From: Pseudomonas sp. C1C7 | GTDB lineage: Bacteria > Pseudomonadota > Gammaproteobacteria > Pseudomonadales > Pseudomonadaceae | NCBI RefSeq assembly: GCF_013359595.1 | Contig: NZ_JABFMP010000049.1 | Coordinates: 1-45,333, forward strand | Direction of reading: 5' to 3' | Length of the DNA: 45,333 bases | Shown here: in pieces, positions 24,017 to 32,407 of the stretch | Layout of the letters: every line of letters starts with the position of its first letter | How positions within the stretch are numbered: position 1 is the first letter of the stretch | The notes under the pieces: model-generated | Seen by the model: only the letters and a program-made list of their open reading frames with translations | What the model was told of the DNA's origin: nothing | Databases searched by the model: none | Translations under genes and position numbers: made by a program

Positions 24017-25402
24017 TCAAGCGTCTCCTGTTTCATCAGCCAGCGTCGGCTGCGGCCCCGGCTGCTCTTCATGCGGTGGCTCGCGCAACACCCGCAACAA
24101 CACCCAAAGCCCGACACCGAATATCACCAGATAAAAAACCAGAATCACCCAAGTCGATCCAACCACCTGCCCCCGCGACACCGCCGCCAGACTGTCCGCC
24201 GTGCGCATCAGCCCATAAATAGTGAACGGCTGGCGCCCAACCTCAGTCACCGTCCAACCGCTGAGCATTGCCACCAGCCCCGCAGGCGACATCAGCACGC
24301 AGCTGCGCAGCATCCAGCGCCGGGCGAACAGACGTCCCCGCCAACGCAATACCGCACCGACCAAACCCTGCCCGAGCATCAACACACCCAACCCCACCAT
24401 CGCGCGAAAGGCGAAGAACACCACCGGCACCGGCGGAATATCCTCGGGCGCAAATTCGTCCAGCGCGGCGATGGTGCCGGTCAGGTTGTAACGCAGGTAC
24501 AACGAACCCACATGCGGGATCGCCACCTCCCAGTCATTACGCCGCTCGCCCATGTTCGGCAGCGCGAACAGCCGCAAGGGCTCGCCCTCGCCTTCCGATG
24601 GCCGGCTCCAGGAAGCTTCGATGGCGGCGATTTTTGCCGGCTGTACCTTGAGCGTGTGCTCGCCATGCAAGTGCCCGACAACGAACTGCAAAGGCGCCAA
24701 AACCAGGATCGCCCACAGCGCCATGGACAATTGCAGGCGCGCCCGCGGGTTGCCCGAATCACGCAACAATTGCCAGGCGCCGACGCCCGCCACCACAGTC
24801 GCGGTGCCAAGCAGCGCAGCGAACGTCATGTGCACCAGCCGATAGGGAAACGACGGATTGAAGATGATCGCCCACCAGTCCTCGGCAATGAACCGACCAT
24901 CGGCCGCGATGGCATACCCGGCCGGCGTTTGCATCCAGGAATTGGCCGAGAGTATCCAGAACGCACTGATCAGTGACCCCGCCGCCACTGCGCCCGTGGC
25001 GAAAAAGTGCAGGCGCGGGCCGACCTTTTTCAGGCCGAACAGCATGATCCCGAGAAAACCGGCCTCAAGAAAAAAAGCCGCCAGTACCTCGTAAAACATC
25101 AACGGCCCGAGGATATCCCCGGCCTGGGTCGACAACCGCGACCAGTTGAGCCCGAACTGGTACTCCATGATCAGGCCCGTGGCCGTGCCCACCGCGATAT
25201 TGAGCGCAAACACCTTCAGCCAGTAGCGATAGACGTCCAGGTAAATCCGGCGCCTGCGCCACAACCAAAGCGCTTCGAGCACCAGCAGGAAGTTGGCCAG
25301 TCCAATGGTCAGCGCGGCGAGCACGATGTGAAAACTGATGGTGATCGCGAACTGCGCCCGCGCCGCCATCAACGCTGAATCAGCCGCTTCCATAACGCTC
25401 AT
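24017..25402 (-). CDS. cioA: Cytochrome bd-type quinol oxidase subunit I (short Q-loop, CioA-like)
   Basis: A 461-residue haem-binding subunit I of a bd-type quinol oxidase, which reduces O2 to water using ubiquinol. Seen are the N-terminal histidine helix (ARAQFAITISFHIVLAALTIG, His25), the LIMEYQFGLNW and AAFFLEAGFLGIMLFG helices with the conserved acidic residues, RLVHMTFAALLGT with the second histidine, and the quinol-site GRQPF near the C terminus. It is shorter than E. coli CydA because the Q-loop is short, the hallmark of CioA-type enzymes associated with cyanide resistance. A GGGAA site precedes the ATG. The 96-residue gene ends 17 bp upstream, so the three genes are probably one operon. 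Confidence 0.92.
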   Translation of the reverse strand: MSVMEAADSALMAARAQFAITISFHIVLAALTIGLANFLLVLEALWLWRRRRIYLDVYRYWLKVFALNIAVGTATGLIMEYQFGLNWSRLSTQAGDILGPLMFYEVLAAFFLEAGFLGIMLFGLKKVGPRLHFFATGAVAAGSLISAFWILSANSWMQTPAGYAIAADGRFIAEDWWAIIFNPSFPYRLVHMTFAALLGTATVVAGVGAWQLLRDSGNPRARLQLSMALWAILVLAPLQFVVGHLHGEHTLKVQPAKIAAIEASWSRPSEGEGEPLRLFALPNMGERRNDWEVAIPHVGSLYLRYNLTGTIAALDEFAPEDIPPVPVVFFAFRAMVGLGVLMLGQGLVGAVLRWRGRLFARRWMLRSCVLMSPAGLVAMLSGWTVTEVGRQPFTIYGLMRTADSLAAVSRGQVVGSTWVILVFYLVIFGVGLWVLLRVLREPPHEEQPGPQPTLADETGDA

Positions 25403-25419
25403 TCAGCGCAAATTCCCTT

Positions 25420-25710
25420 TCAAGGACTGGCAGGTTCACCATCGACCGCCCTGTCCATGGACGAAACCGGCAGTGGCGGAAACTGTTCATTGAGCAGCGC
25501 GATGTGGTCCAGCGCCTGGCGAAACAGGGTGTCGGCCTTGCCACGTTGCTGCAGGTACTCCAGGAATTTCTCGCTGTCGAATTCCGGTTGTTCGAGCATT
25601 TCTGACGCGCAACGACTGAGGGCGTTGGCCTCTTCAAACAGTTTTTTGTTCTGCTCCATCGCGAAACGTCGGCAGGCCAGGAGCTGAGCGGCTGAGTAAC
25701 GGGAATGCAT
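25420..25710 (-). CDS. Small helical protein upstream of cioAB, unknown
   Basis: A 96-residue soluble, mostly helical protein (YSAAQLLACRRFAMEQNKKLFEEANALSRCASEMLEQ). It has no signal peptide or membrane helix and a Pro-rich C terminus. An AAAAGGAA site stands before the ATG, and the gene ends 17 bp before cioA on the same strand, so it is likely the first gene of the oxidase operon. I do not recognise a family; it might be an assembly or stability factor, which is inference from position only. The 256 bp upstream to the divergent diiron-protein gene should hold both promoters. Confidence 0.7.
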   Translation of the reverse strand: MHSRYSAAQLLACRRFAMEQNKKLFEEANALSRCASEMLEQPEFDSEKFLEYLQQRGKADTLFRQALDHIALLNEQFPPLPVSSMDRAVDGEPASP

Positions 25711-25966
25711 GTAACGATTCCTTTTATAGGCGGCTCATGGGCGTGACGGAGATGGCGCAGGAGAGCCGAACCTGGTGCCCCAGAATCGACGCATTTTTAG
25801 CCGTCGATGTGCCTGTGACAGCGAGGTTCGAAGGAAAGATCAAAGTATTTGCATGCCGCCGGGCGGGAAATTCGCACAGGCGCTACCACTGGTAAAACCG
25901 AATGAATTTATGGTCCGGGCTGCTTCTCTGACGTTTACAGCCAGGAAAAGTCAGCGGAGCAGCCCT

Positions 25967-27310
25967 ATGACAGCGCTAGAAAGGATCAACGAAAATTCGA
26001 CTGCGGCGCCCACGTGCTCCCGTGACATCCCTTCCATCTATCACGTGGCCCTCAATTGCGAGGTGGATGCTCACACTGACCTGCTCAAAGACTTCCTGCA
26101 CAGGCAACTGGATGCCGTGCGCGACCTGCCCTGTCCTCTTCCGGACGACGTCGCGCTGTGGCCTGACTGGATGGCGGAAAACGCCAGAGAGGTCGCCGAT
26201 GAATATGCCCTGTACCTGCAAGGCCGCCATGCCGGTGAGCCCCGTCGCTTCTTCGGCAACAAGGCCCATGCGTTGTATTTCCTGCAACGGGTCGCGCCGG
26301 CCAAGCTGGTGGACGGCGCCTGGCTCTACAGCGCAGTCAAACACCCGACCGACTGGCGCTACCACGGCCTGATCCGCACCTATCTTGAAGAACTGGGCGA
26401 CGGCGATCCGGCGCTGAACCATGTGGTGCTGTACCGCAATCTGCTGGCCAGCCATGACTGCGTGGCCTCCCATCAACTGGATGACGAGCTTTACCTGCAG
26501 GGCGCGTTGCAGCTGACCCTGGGGCATCTGGGGGATGATTTTCTGCCGGAGGTCATCGGCTACAACCTTGGCTACGAGCAATTGCCGCTGCACCTGCTGA
26601 TCAGCGCTTTCGAGCTCAATGAGCTGGGGATCGACCCGTATTACTTCACCCTGCATGTGACCATCGACAACGCCAGCACCGGGCATGCGCGCAAGGCGGT
26701 GGAGGCGGTTTCGGCGTTTCTGGCCGGGGCCGGCGATCCCGATGGGTTTCTCGCCCGTCTGCGTCGAGGCTACATGCTCAATGAGCTGGGCAAGGGTTCG
26801 ACCTCGGTGATCCAGTCGTTTGATCTGGAACAGGAGCTGGTCGGCATGCTCGAACGCAAGCGCTCCTTTGGCCAGCACATGCATTCCGATTACTGCCGGC
26901 TCGAAGGCAAGACGGTGAACGAGTGGCTGGCTGCTCCGGGGCAGATTCGCGGATTTCTGGCGGCGCTGGAGGAACGGGGCTGGATCAGGCGCTATGAAGA
27001 CCCCGAACAGAGTCGTTTCTGGCAGCTTGTCGATGGCCCGGGCGCGGCGATGTTCGGGGTGTTCAACGGCTATGAGAAGCAGTTGCTGCGGGACTGGATT
27101 GCCGGGGATTCGCCGAGTGCGAATCCGTTCAGGGCGCAGTTCCGGCGCACGCAACCGGTACGGGCGATGGTTGACGAACCGTCTGGCGAGAACCGGCCTC
27201 TGGACGAGCTGGTCGGCAAGCTGTCGCCAGCGCTGCATCCCGGCCCCGAAGGCCTGCAAGCCACCCGCCTGTATGCCCGGCAATTCGGCCTCGCGGGGGG
27301 CAACCCATGA
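25967..27310 (+). CDS. Iron-containing redox enzyme (haem-oxygenase-like diiron protein)
   Basis: A 447-residue protein of the 'iron-containing redox enzyme' type, haem-oxygenase-like diiron oxidase (HDO) fold. Candidate iron ligands are seen in the expected helices: Glu142 and His152 (EELGDGDPALNH, an E-x9-H spacing), Glu204 (GYEQLPLH), and His230 with Asp234 (HVTIDN, H-x3-D), followed by His240. About 200 further residues C-terminal to the core are not explained by the fold. The start at 25967 is chosen for the CGGAG site upstream; an earlier ATG would add 64 doubtful residues. The methyltransferase start overlaps its stop (ATGA), so they are coupled. HDO proteins include N-oxygenases, desaturases and C-C cleaving enzymes; the reaction here is unknown. 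Confidence 0.8.
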   Translation: MTALERINENSTAAPTCSRDIPSIYHVALNCEVDAHTDLLKDFLHRQLDAVRDLPCPLPDDVALWPDWMAENAREVADEYALYLQGRHAGEPRRFFGNKAHALYFLQRVAPAKLVDGAWLYSAVKHPTDWRYHGLIRTYLEELGDGDPALNHVVLYRNLLASHDCVASHQLDDELYLQGALQLTLGHLGDDFLPEVIGYNLGYEQLPLHLLISAFELNELGIDPYYFTLHVTIDNASTGHARKAVEAVSAFLAGAGDPDGFLARLRRGYMLNELGKGSTSVIQSFDLEQELVGMLERKRSFGQHMHSDYCRLEGKTVNEWLAAPGQIRGFLAALEERGWIRRYEDPEQSRFWQLVDGPGAAMFGVFNGYEKQLLRDWIAGDSPSANPFRAQFRRTQPVRAMVDEPSGENRPLDELVGKLSPALHPGPEGLQATRLYARQFGLAGGNP

Positions 27311-28275
27311 ATCAGCTGAACGTCGTCGCACAGGACACCGAACATGACCTTCCGCTGCTGCAATTGGGCAGACGATTGCAGGCCGATCAATACCGCTTCA
27401 TCACGGTGACGCCCCTGACCCATCAACGGGTGAACGCGCGTGCGGAGAATCATCGGGCGCGCCATCTGCGGGATATTTTTGGCTGGAGCCGGCCGTTCGA
27501 GTCCGAGCTGTTGCCCGAGGCGGAACTGAGGACTCTGATGGAGTGCGGCCTGCTGCGAGCCCACGGCGGGATGTGGCTAAGCGAGGTGCGGTGGTCGAGC
27601 ATTGATGATTTGCTGTTCGTGCATTCGAGCTTTCCCACCACCAGCCATGATTCGGTGTTTTTCGGGCCTGACACTTACCGTTTCGCCCAGGCGATACAGG
27701 AGCATCTACGCACGTCCAGCCACAGGATCCAGAATGCCGTCGATATTGGTTGCGGCAGCGGCGCGGGGGCGATCGTGATTGCCCAGGCCCGGCGCGATGC
27801 CCAGGTGCTGGCGGTGGACATCAACCCCACGGCCCTGCGATACACGGCGGTGAATGCCGCGCTGGCGGAGGTCGAGAACGTGGCCACGCAGCCGAGCGAT
27901 CTGCTGGGCAATGTGTTTGGGCAGTTCGATTTGATTGTCGCCAATCCCCCGTACATGCAGGACATCCAGCAGCGGGCGTATCGGCATGGTGGGGAGAATC
28001 TTGGGTCGGATCTTTCGGTGAAGATCGTTGGGCAGGCGATTGAGCGACTGGCGCCGGGTGGCACCTTGTTGCTGTACACGGGTGCACCTTCGGTGGATGG
28101 GGTCGATATTTTCTTCAAGCATGCGTGGCCGCTGTTCGACAGGCCTGACTTGAGCTGGACCTACAGGGAAATGGACCCGGATGTGTTTGGCGAGGAACTG
28201 GAAAGCGCGACCTATGCGATGGCTGAGCGTATTGCGGCAGTTGTGCTGACCGTCACCCGAATGCCAGCCAGTTAA
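27307..28275 (+). CDS. SAM-dependent methyltransferase (PrmC/HemK-like)
   Basis: A 322-residue class I methyltransferase. SAM motif I is seen as AVDIGCGSGAGAIVIA (DIGCGSG at 146-152), motif II as VLAVDINPTALRYTAVNA, and the catalytic NPPY at 213-216 is the signature of enzymes that methylate amide or amino nitrogens (HemK/PrmC, N6-adenine enzymes). The N-terminal 110 residues are a separate domain, as in the PrmC group, but do not match PrmC itself and there is no prfA gene beside it. It overlaps the diiron enzyme gene by 4 bp (ATGA). A small-molecule substrate made by that enzyme is plausible but inferred. Confidence 0.85.
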   Translation: MNQLNVVAQDTEHDLPLLQLGRRLQADQYRFITVTPLTHQRVNARAENHRARHLRDIFGWSRPFESELLPEAELRTLMECGLLRAHGGMWLSEVRWSSIDDLLFVHSSFPTTSHDSVFFGPDTYRFAQAIQEHLRTSSHRIQNAVDIGCGSGAGAIVIAQARRDAQVLAVDINPTALRYTAVNAALAEVENVATQPSDLLGNVFGQFDLIVANPPYMQDIQQRAYRHGGENLGSDLSVKIVGQAIERLAPGGTLLLYTGAPSVDGVDIFFKHAWPLFDRPDLSWTYREMDPDVFGEELESATYAMAERIAAVVLTVTRMPAS

Positions 28276-28334
28276 GAATGTTCCAGACGATGAGAACACT
28301 GTGGCGAGGGTGATTCAAAGATAGGCAGGGTTAT

Positions 28335-29498
28335 TCAGATGAGACTATTGTCCGGCCGCTTTTCACAGGCGTGTTCGCCCCGGCAGGTTTCCATCAGCAG
28401 ATGATCCACGACATGGGACAAAGCCTCCTGATCACCCTTCCCGCGAGTCAGCACTTCCTGATAAACCTGCCGTTGCCGCTGCGCGCTGCTACCGTCGCTA
28501 ATCATTCTGCGAATCTGCGCAAAAACACTCTCCACTCCCATCGCCCGAGCGGTTTTCTTCAGAATCCGCTCGGTCAAAAACAACCACTGCTCAAGGGTAA
28601 CCGGCCGATCGAACCCTTCGACAAGAAACTCCGCATTCAGCCCCGAACGCTTGGCTCTCCAGCGATTTTCCATCAGCATCCAGCGCGATTTCTGCGTGTA
28701 GCTCGAACCCGGGCGCGGTAGTTCGATGGCGTAGGCGATCATCAGGCGAAAGAACGAAGCGATGCACAGCGCATCATCCAGGCGCGGGCAGGCGTCGGTC
28801 ATGCGCAGTTCCAGGGTCGGGTACTTGGCGGAAGGCCTGATCCCCCACCAGCATTCGCTCGCGGACCTGATCGAGCCCGTTGAAAGCATGAAGGCGATGT
28901 AGGCGTTGTAGTCGAAGTGATCAGCGAGGTACTCCGGCACGCCCATGCGCGGCCACTCATCGCAGGCGGTCTGGCGATAGCTGTCAAAACCACTGTCACT
29001 GCCCTCCCAGAACGGTGACGAACTGCTCAACGCCAGGAGCAGCGGGGTCCAGGGCAGCACTTCGTTCATCACCAGGATGCGATCGAGCCGGTGGGGAATT
29101 TCCACATGCACGTGCAACCCCGACAGCAGACTGCGCCGCGCCACTCGTTGGTAGTCCTTGAACAACTGCTGGAAATGAGACTGGTCGGTGGCGTATTGCG
29201 TACGCCAATCGGCCATGGGATGGGAGCCGGCGCACACCAGGCCCAGGTCAAAGGGCTGGAGGGCATCGCGCAAAGCATCGCGGGCGTCGGTGAGGTATTC
29301 GGCGGCTTGCGGCAGGCTGGTGAACACCGGTGATGCGACTTCGATCTGCGCCTGGAACATCTCGTAAGCGAAGCTCTCGCCGACTGCCGCTTTACAGTGG
29401 TCGACAACCTCTCCGGTCAGTTGGCCGGGCATCTGTCGGGTGAACAGGTCCGTCACGAAATATTCTTCTTCCATTCCGAACTTCAGCTGTTCGTTCAT
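28335..29498 (-). CDS. ybdK: YbdK-type carboxylate-amine ligase (GCS2 family)
   Basis: A 387-residue ATP-dependent ligase of the glutamate-cysteine ligase type 2 family. The N terminus LKFGMEEEYFVTD carries the conserved acidic ATP/Mg2+ motif. AGLHVHVEIP (read here as SGLHVHVEIPHRLDRI) and LELRMTDACPRLDDAL follow the family pattern. YbdK enzymes join an amine to a glutamate-type carboxylate and have weak glutamate-cysteine ligase activity. The start at 29498 is clear: GGAGGAG sits just upstream. It converges on the diiron/methyltransferase operon with a 59-bp gap. Family call strong; substrate unknown. Confidence 0.86.
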   Translation of the reverse strand: MNEQLKFGMEEEYFVTDLFTRQMPGQLTGEVVDHCKAAVGESFAYEMFQAQIEVASPVFTSLPQAAEYLTDARDALRDALQPFDLGLVCAGSHPMADWRTQYATDQSHFQQLFKDYQRVARRSLLSGLHVHVEIPHRLDRILVMNEVLPWTPLLLALSSSSPFWEGSDSGFDSYRQTACDEWPRMGVPEYLADHFDYNAYIAFMLSTGSIRSASECWWGIRPSAKYPTLELRMTDACPRLDDALCIASFFRLMIAYAIELPRPGSSYTQKSRWMLMENRWRAKRSGLNAEFLVEGFDRPVTLEQWLFLTERILKKTARAMGVESVFAQIRRMISDGSSAQRQRQVYQEVLTRGKGDQEALSHVVDHLLMETCRGEHACEKRPDNSLI

Positions 29499-29671
29499 TG
29501 CTCCTCCAGTGAGCCAAATGACGATCAGGTCCTTCGGCACAGGCGTCAGAGTGCGTTGCGGACGGGGAGAATCCGGTTCTTCTATGTGGAGGGAAGGCTC
29601 GAGCCAGACGTTCCCGTGGACCGACCGAAGGTTGGCGGGAGCTGGCGAATGGGGGGGATGCTACCGGCCTC

Positions 29672-29695
29672 ATCGCGAGCAGGCTCGCTCCCACA
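29672..29695. repeat. REP half-element (class B)
   Basis: ATCGCGAGCAGGCTCGCTCCCACA. The 354 bp between the ybdK start and 29853 hold this, the full element at 29717-29805 and another half at about 29827-29850; I see no gene there. Confidence 0.65.
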
Positions 29696-29716
29696 ATCCG
29701 CGCTAAACCGAAATCT

Positions 29717-29805
29717 CTGTAGGAGCGAGGCCGCGAAGAGGCTGGCAACCACAAAATATCTTCCGCTTGACACACCGCCTTCGCGGCCAAGCCTCGCTCC
29801 TACAG
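29717..29805. repeat. REP-like inverted repeat (class B, complete)
   Basis: CTGTAGGAGCGAGGCCGCGAAG paired with the inverted CTTCGCGGCCAAGCCTCGCTCCTACAG on the right, around a 40-bp centre. Confidence 0.85.
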
Positions 29806-29852
29806 GTTTTTCGGGTGTATGCAGAATCTGCAATCAACCAGCTCCTACAGGG

Positions 29853-29972
29853 TTACTGGTTGATCATGGCACTGCAAACCGTCTCGATGGTTTGCACCAG
29901 TTCCTCGTACTGCACCGGCTTGGTCAGGTGCCGGTCGAAGCCGGCGTCGCGGGCTTTGTGCGGGTCGTTGCC
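29853..29972 (-). pseudogene. 3' fragment of a receiver domain (hybrid kinase or response regulator)
   Basis: On the minus strand this reads GNDPHKARDAGFDRHLTKPV followed by QYEELVQTIETVC and a stop at 29853. ARDAGFDRHLTKPV is the C-terminal beta5-alpha5 part of a CheY-like receiver domain, including the conserved Lys-Pro. Only the last 39 codons remain; homology stops abruptly at about 29972, where the GntR remnant starts in the other direction. It has no start codon and is a gene remnant. Confidence 0.78.
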
Positions 29973-29986
29973 GGCGCCGTTTTCGC

Positions 29987-30340
29987 GAGGCGGACGAGTT
30001 GTACCTGCAGGCGGTCAACAATGGCGACTTCCAGGAAATGTCCGAGCGCAGCAAGGCCTTCCACATGGCCATCGCCCACGCCAGCCACAACCCCTATTTC
30101 ACCAGCACCTACGAGCGCCTGCTGGGCGAAGGCCAGCGCCTGCTGCACCTGCATTTCGACCACGTCGTCAGCTCCGCCAGCGCCCACCGCCTGGGCCGCG
30201 ACCACGACGAAATGATCGAAGCCATCGCGGCGCGGGACGCGGACGCCGCGGAAAAAGCCGCGCATGAACACACGATGCTGTTCCAGCAGCGTTTCCTCGA
30301 CTACATGCGCCAGAACCTCACTGCCGCCATCAGCGTTTGA
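29987..30340 (+). pseudogene. 3' fragment of a GntR/FadR-type regulator (FCD domain)
   Basis: In frame from about 29987 to the stop at 30340 the DNA encodes about 117 residues of an FCD ligand-binding domain: EADELYLQAVNNGDFQEM, FHMAIAHASHNPYFTSTY with its metal-site histidine, and the RDHDEMIEAIAARDADAAEKA motif. The whole N-terminal winged-helix domain is missing, and no ribosome site or plausible start precedes it. Upstream it runs directly into the receiver-domain remnant. It is a 5'-truncated pseudogene; expression as a free FCD domain from a TTG at 29999 is a remote possibility. Confidence 0.85.
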
Positions 30341-30349
30341 CCCATCCCC

Positions 30350-30415
30350 CGCAGGCTGCGATCTCTTGTAAAAAATCAAAGGATCGCAGCCTCGTTGCAC
30401 TCGGCAGCTCCTACA
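30350..30415. repeat. REP-like inverted repeat (class A, imperfect)
   Basis: GCAGGCTGCGATCTCTTG on the left and GGATCGCAGCC...GGCAGCTCCTACA on the right, lying directly after the FCD remnant. Confidence 0.75.
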
Positions 30416-30557
30416 ACGCCCTGTGTCGTCCAGAATCTCTGCGCGGAAAACCTCCAGATACGCACATTCATACAATCACTGCCCGCGACAGCGCCGTGAA
30501 AATGTCCGCTCTCTCAAGCGTCCCCAGGCTATGGGCACTCGATCAGGAACCGGATGA

Positions 30558-31865
30558 ATGCGCGTCACTTACTGGCTGCTTTGGCTACTTCCCGCCACCA
30601 GTGCGGCAGCCCTGGCCGACGAACCCTTGGCGCAAGGCTTTGTGGATGGCTCGTCACTCAACCTGCTGAACCGCAACTTCTTCCTGCAAAGCGACTACCG
30701 ATCCCCTACCCCGGCCAACCAGAGCTACAAGCAGGAGTGGGCCCAGGGTTTCATCGCTTCCTTCGCCTCCGGTTTTACCCCGGGCACTATCGGTTTCGGG
30801 GTCGATGCCCATGGTTTTCTCGGGGTGAAGCTCGACGGTGGCAAGGGGCATGCCGGGACGGGGTTGCTGCCGCTGGATTCGGACGGGCGCAGTGACAGCA
30901 ACTACTCCAGTGCCGGTGGCGCGGTGAAGCTGCGTACCTCGAAAACCACCCTGGCCTACGGCGAGATGATGGTGGAAACCCCGGTGTTCGACACCGCTGA
31001 CAAGCGCCTGCAACCGGAATACGCCACGGGGTTTGTGCTCGACAGCCGGGAGCTGGACGATGTGCATGTGCAGGCCGGGCGTTTCACGGCGTTCAAGAAT
31101 CAGGATGCGTCGACCGGCAAAGGAGATTTCACCGGGTATGGGGCGAGTACCGATACCGGCGGGATCAGCTTTCTAGGTGCGCAGTTGTTCGAAGATCAGC
31201 CGTTGGGTGGTGCGTTGTATGCCTCGCAGCTGAGCGAGACCTGGCGGCAGTACTACGCCAACCTGCACCTGAACCAGTCCGGGTTCTTTATCGACGGGAA
31301 CGTCTATCACACCCGGGATTACGGCGAGGCGGCGGCCGGGGCGATCGATAACACGGCTTATAGCCTGTCGGGGAAATACAAGGTGGGGGCGCAGGGCTTC
31401 ACCCTGGCCTATCAGAAGATCCACGGTGATACGCCGTTCGATTTTGTCGGGGGCGATTCGATCTATCTGGCCAACTCGATCAAGTACGCCGACTTCAACG
31501 GCCCCGGCGAGCGCTCATGGCAGGCGCGTTACGATCTGGATATGGGGGCTTTCGGTGTTCCCGGTCTGACGTTCATGACCCGCTATGTCGCCGGTCGCGG
31601 CATTGACGGTACTCATGCGCCGCAAGGGGGCGCGTACAACCCGTTCGATCCGGATACCGGCCAGTTCGTGCCGCAGCAAGGGGATGGCGGACGCCATTGG
31701 GAGCGGGATATCGATGTGCACTACGTCGTGCAATCGGGTCCGGCGAAGAATCTGTCGATGAAGCTGTCCCATGTGACCCATCGGGCCAACAGCGCCCAGG
31801 CCGGGGATGACATTGACCGGATCTACATCGTCCTCGAGTACCCCCTCAGTTGGGGGCACTTTTGA
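30558..31865 (+). CDS. OprD-family outer-membrane porin
   Basis: A 435-residue outer-membrane channel of the OprD family, for uptake of basic amino acids or small carboxylates. The signal peptide (VTYWLLWLLPATSAAALA) is followed by the family's GFVDGSSLNLLNRNFFLQSDYR start; the repeated strand pattern includes YEYPLSWG-like LEYPLSWGHF at the C terminus, and HRANSAQAGDDIDRIYIVLEYPL matches the conserved OprD C-terminal block. An AGGA site precedes the ATG. It is transcribed alone and its stop lies only 6 bp from the convergent small gene. The subgroup (OccD or OccK) and substrate cannot be fixed by eye. Confidence 0.93.
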   Translation: MRVTYWLLWLLPATSAAALADEPLAQGFVDGSSLNLLNRNFFLQSDYRSPTPANQSYKQEWAQGFIASFASGFTPGTIGFGVDAHGFLGVKLDGGKGHAGTGLLPLDSDGRSDSNYSSAGGAVKLRTSKTTLAYGEMMVETPVFDTADKRLQPEYATGFVLDSRELDDVHVQAGRFTAFKNQDASTGKGDFTGYGASTDTGGISFLGAQLFEDQPLGGALYASQLSETWRQYYANLHLNQSGFFIDGNVYHTRDYGEAAAGAIDNTAYSLSGKYKVGAQGFTLAYQKIHGDTPFDFVGGDSIYLANSIKYADFNGPGERSWQARYDLDMGAFGVPGLTFMTRYVAGRGIDGTHAPQGGAYNPFDPDTGQFVPQQGDGGRHWERDIDVHYVVQSGPAKNLSMKLSHVTHRANSAQAGDDIDRIYIVLEYPLSWGHF

Positions 31866-31871
31866 ACCGGG

Positions 31872-32087
31872 TCAGGCGAGCTTGATCACACCACCCTGAA
31901 TCTCGTCCCGCGCCATGCGCAGGTCGGTGGCGTCCTGGTTGAGCTGGTGAATCAAATTGAACAGCCGTTGCCGCAACACCTCGTCCTTGAGCTGTTCAGT
32001 TGCACGCATCACATCCAGCGCCGCGGCTTCATTGTTGCTGGCGACGGAGTCGAGCAGTTTGCGCATGCTTCTCGATGGCCGATTCAT
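31872..32087 (-). CDS. Small conserved hypothetical protein
   Basis: A 71-residue helical protein (MNRPSRSMRKLLDSVASNNE... to GGVIKLA) with a basic N terminus and no cysteine or membrane segment. AAGGGA stands before the ATG at 32087; the frame is open further upstream only across REP sequence. It converges on the OprD gene with a 6-bp gap. No function recognised. Confidence 0.65.
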   Translation of the reverse strand: MNRPSRSMRKLLDSVASNNEAAALDVMRATEQLKDEVLRQRLFNLIHQLNQDATDLRMARDEIQGGVIKLA

Positions 32088-32192
32088 CGTGGATCCCTTC
32101 TGATTTGGTGGAGCGGATGATACGGGGGCTTTGTTGCGTCTATGTTTCAGGATTCTCGGGTCGCCTACCAACTCCGAACACACCGCAGTTCC

Positions 32193-32285
32193 CTGTGGGA
32201 GCGGGCTTGCCCGCGAAGGCGTCAGGTGGGCCGGCATCATTGTTGGATGTGCCGGCCTCTTCGCGGGCAAGCCCGCTCCCACAAG
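32193..32285. repeat. REP-like inverted repeat (class B, complete)
   Basis: CTGTGGGAGCGGGCTTGCCC ... GGGCAAGCCCGCTCCCACA, also carrying an inner GGGCCGGCATC/GATGTGCCGGCC pair. Located between the 71-residue gene and the acyl-CoA ligase. Confidence 0.9.
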
Positions 32286-32309
32286 TTTCTGCGTTGATCA
32301 CAAATCCCG

Positions 32310-32390
32310 TGTAGGAGCTGCCGCAGGCTGCGAACTTTTGATCTTGCCTTTAAAAGATCGCAGCCTCGTTGCACACGACAGCTCCTACAG
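32310..32390. repeat. REP-like inverted repeat (class A)
   Basis: TGTAGGAGCTGCCGCAGGCTGC on the left and GACAGCTCCTACA on the right around AAAAGATCGCAGCC. It lies 18 bp past the stop of the acyl-CoA ligase, the last gene of the minus-strand operon, and could end that transcript. Confidence 0.85.
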
Positions 32391-32407
32391 TGATGGGTGT
32401 AAGCCTG

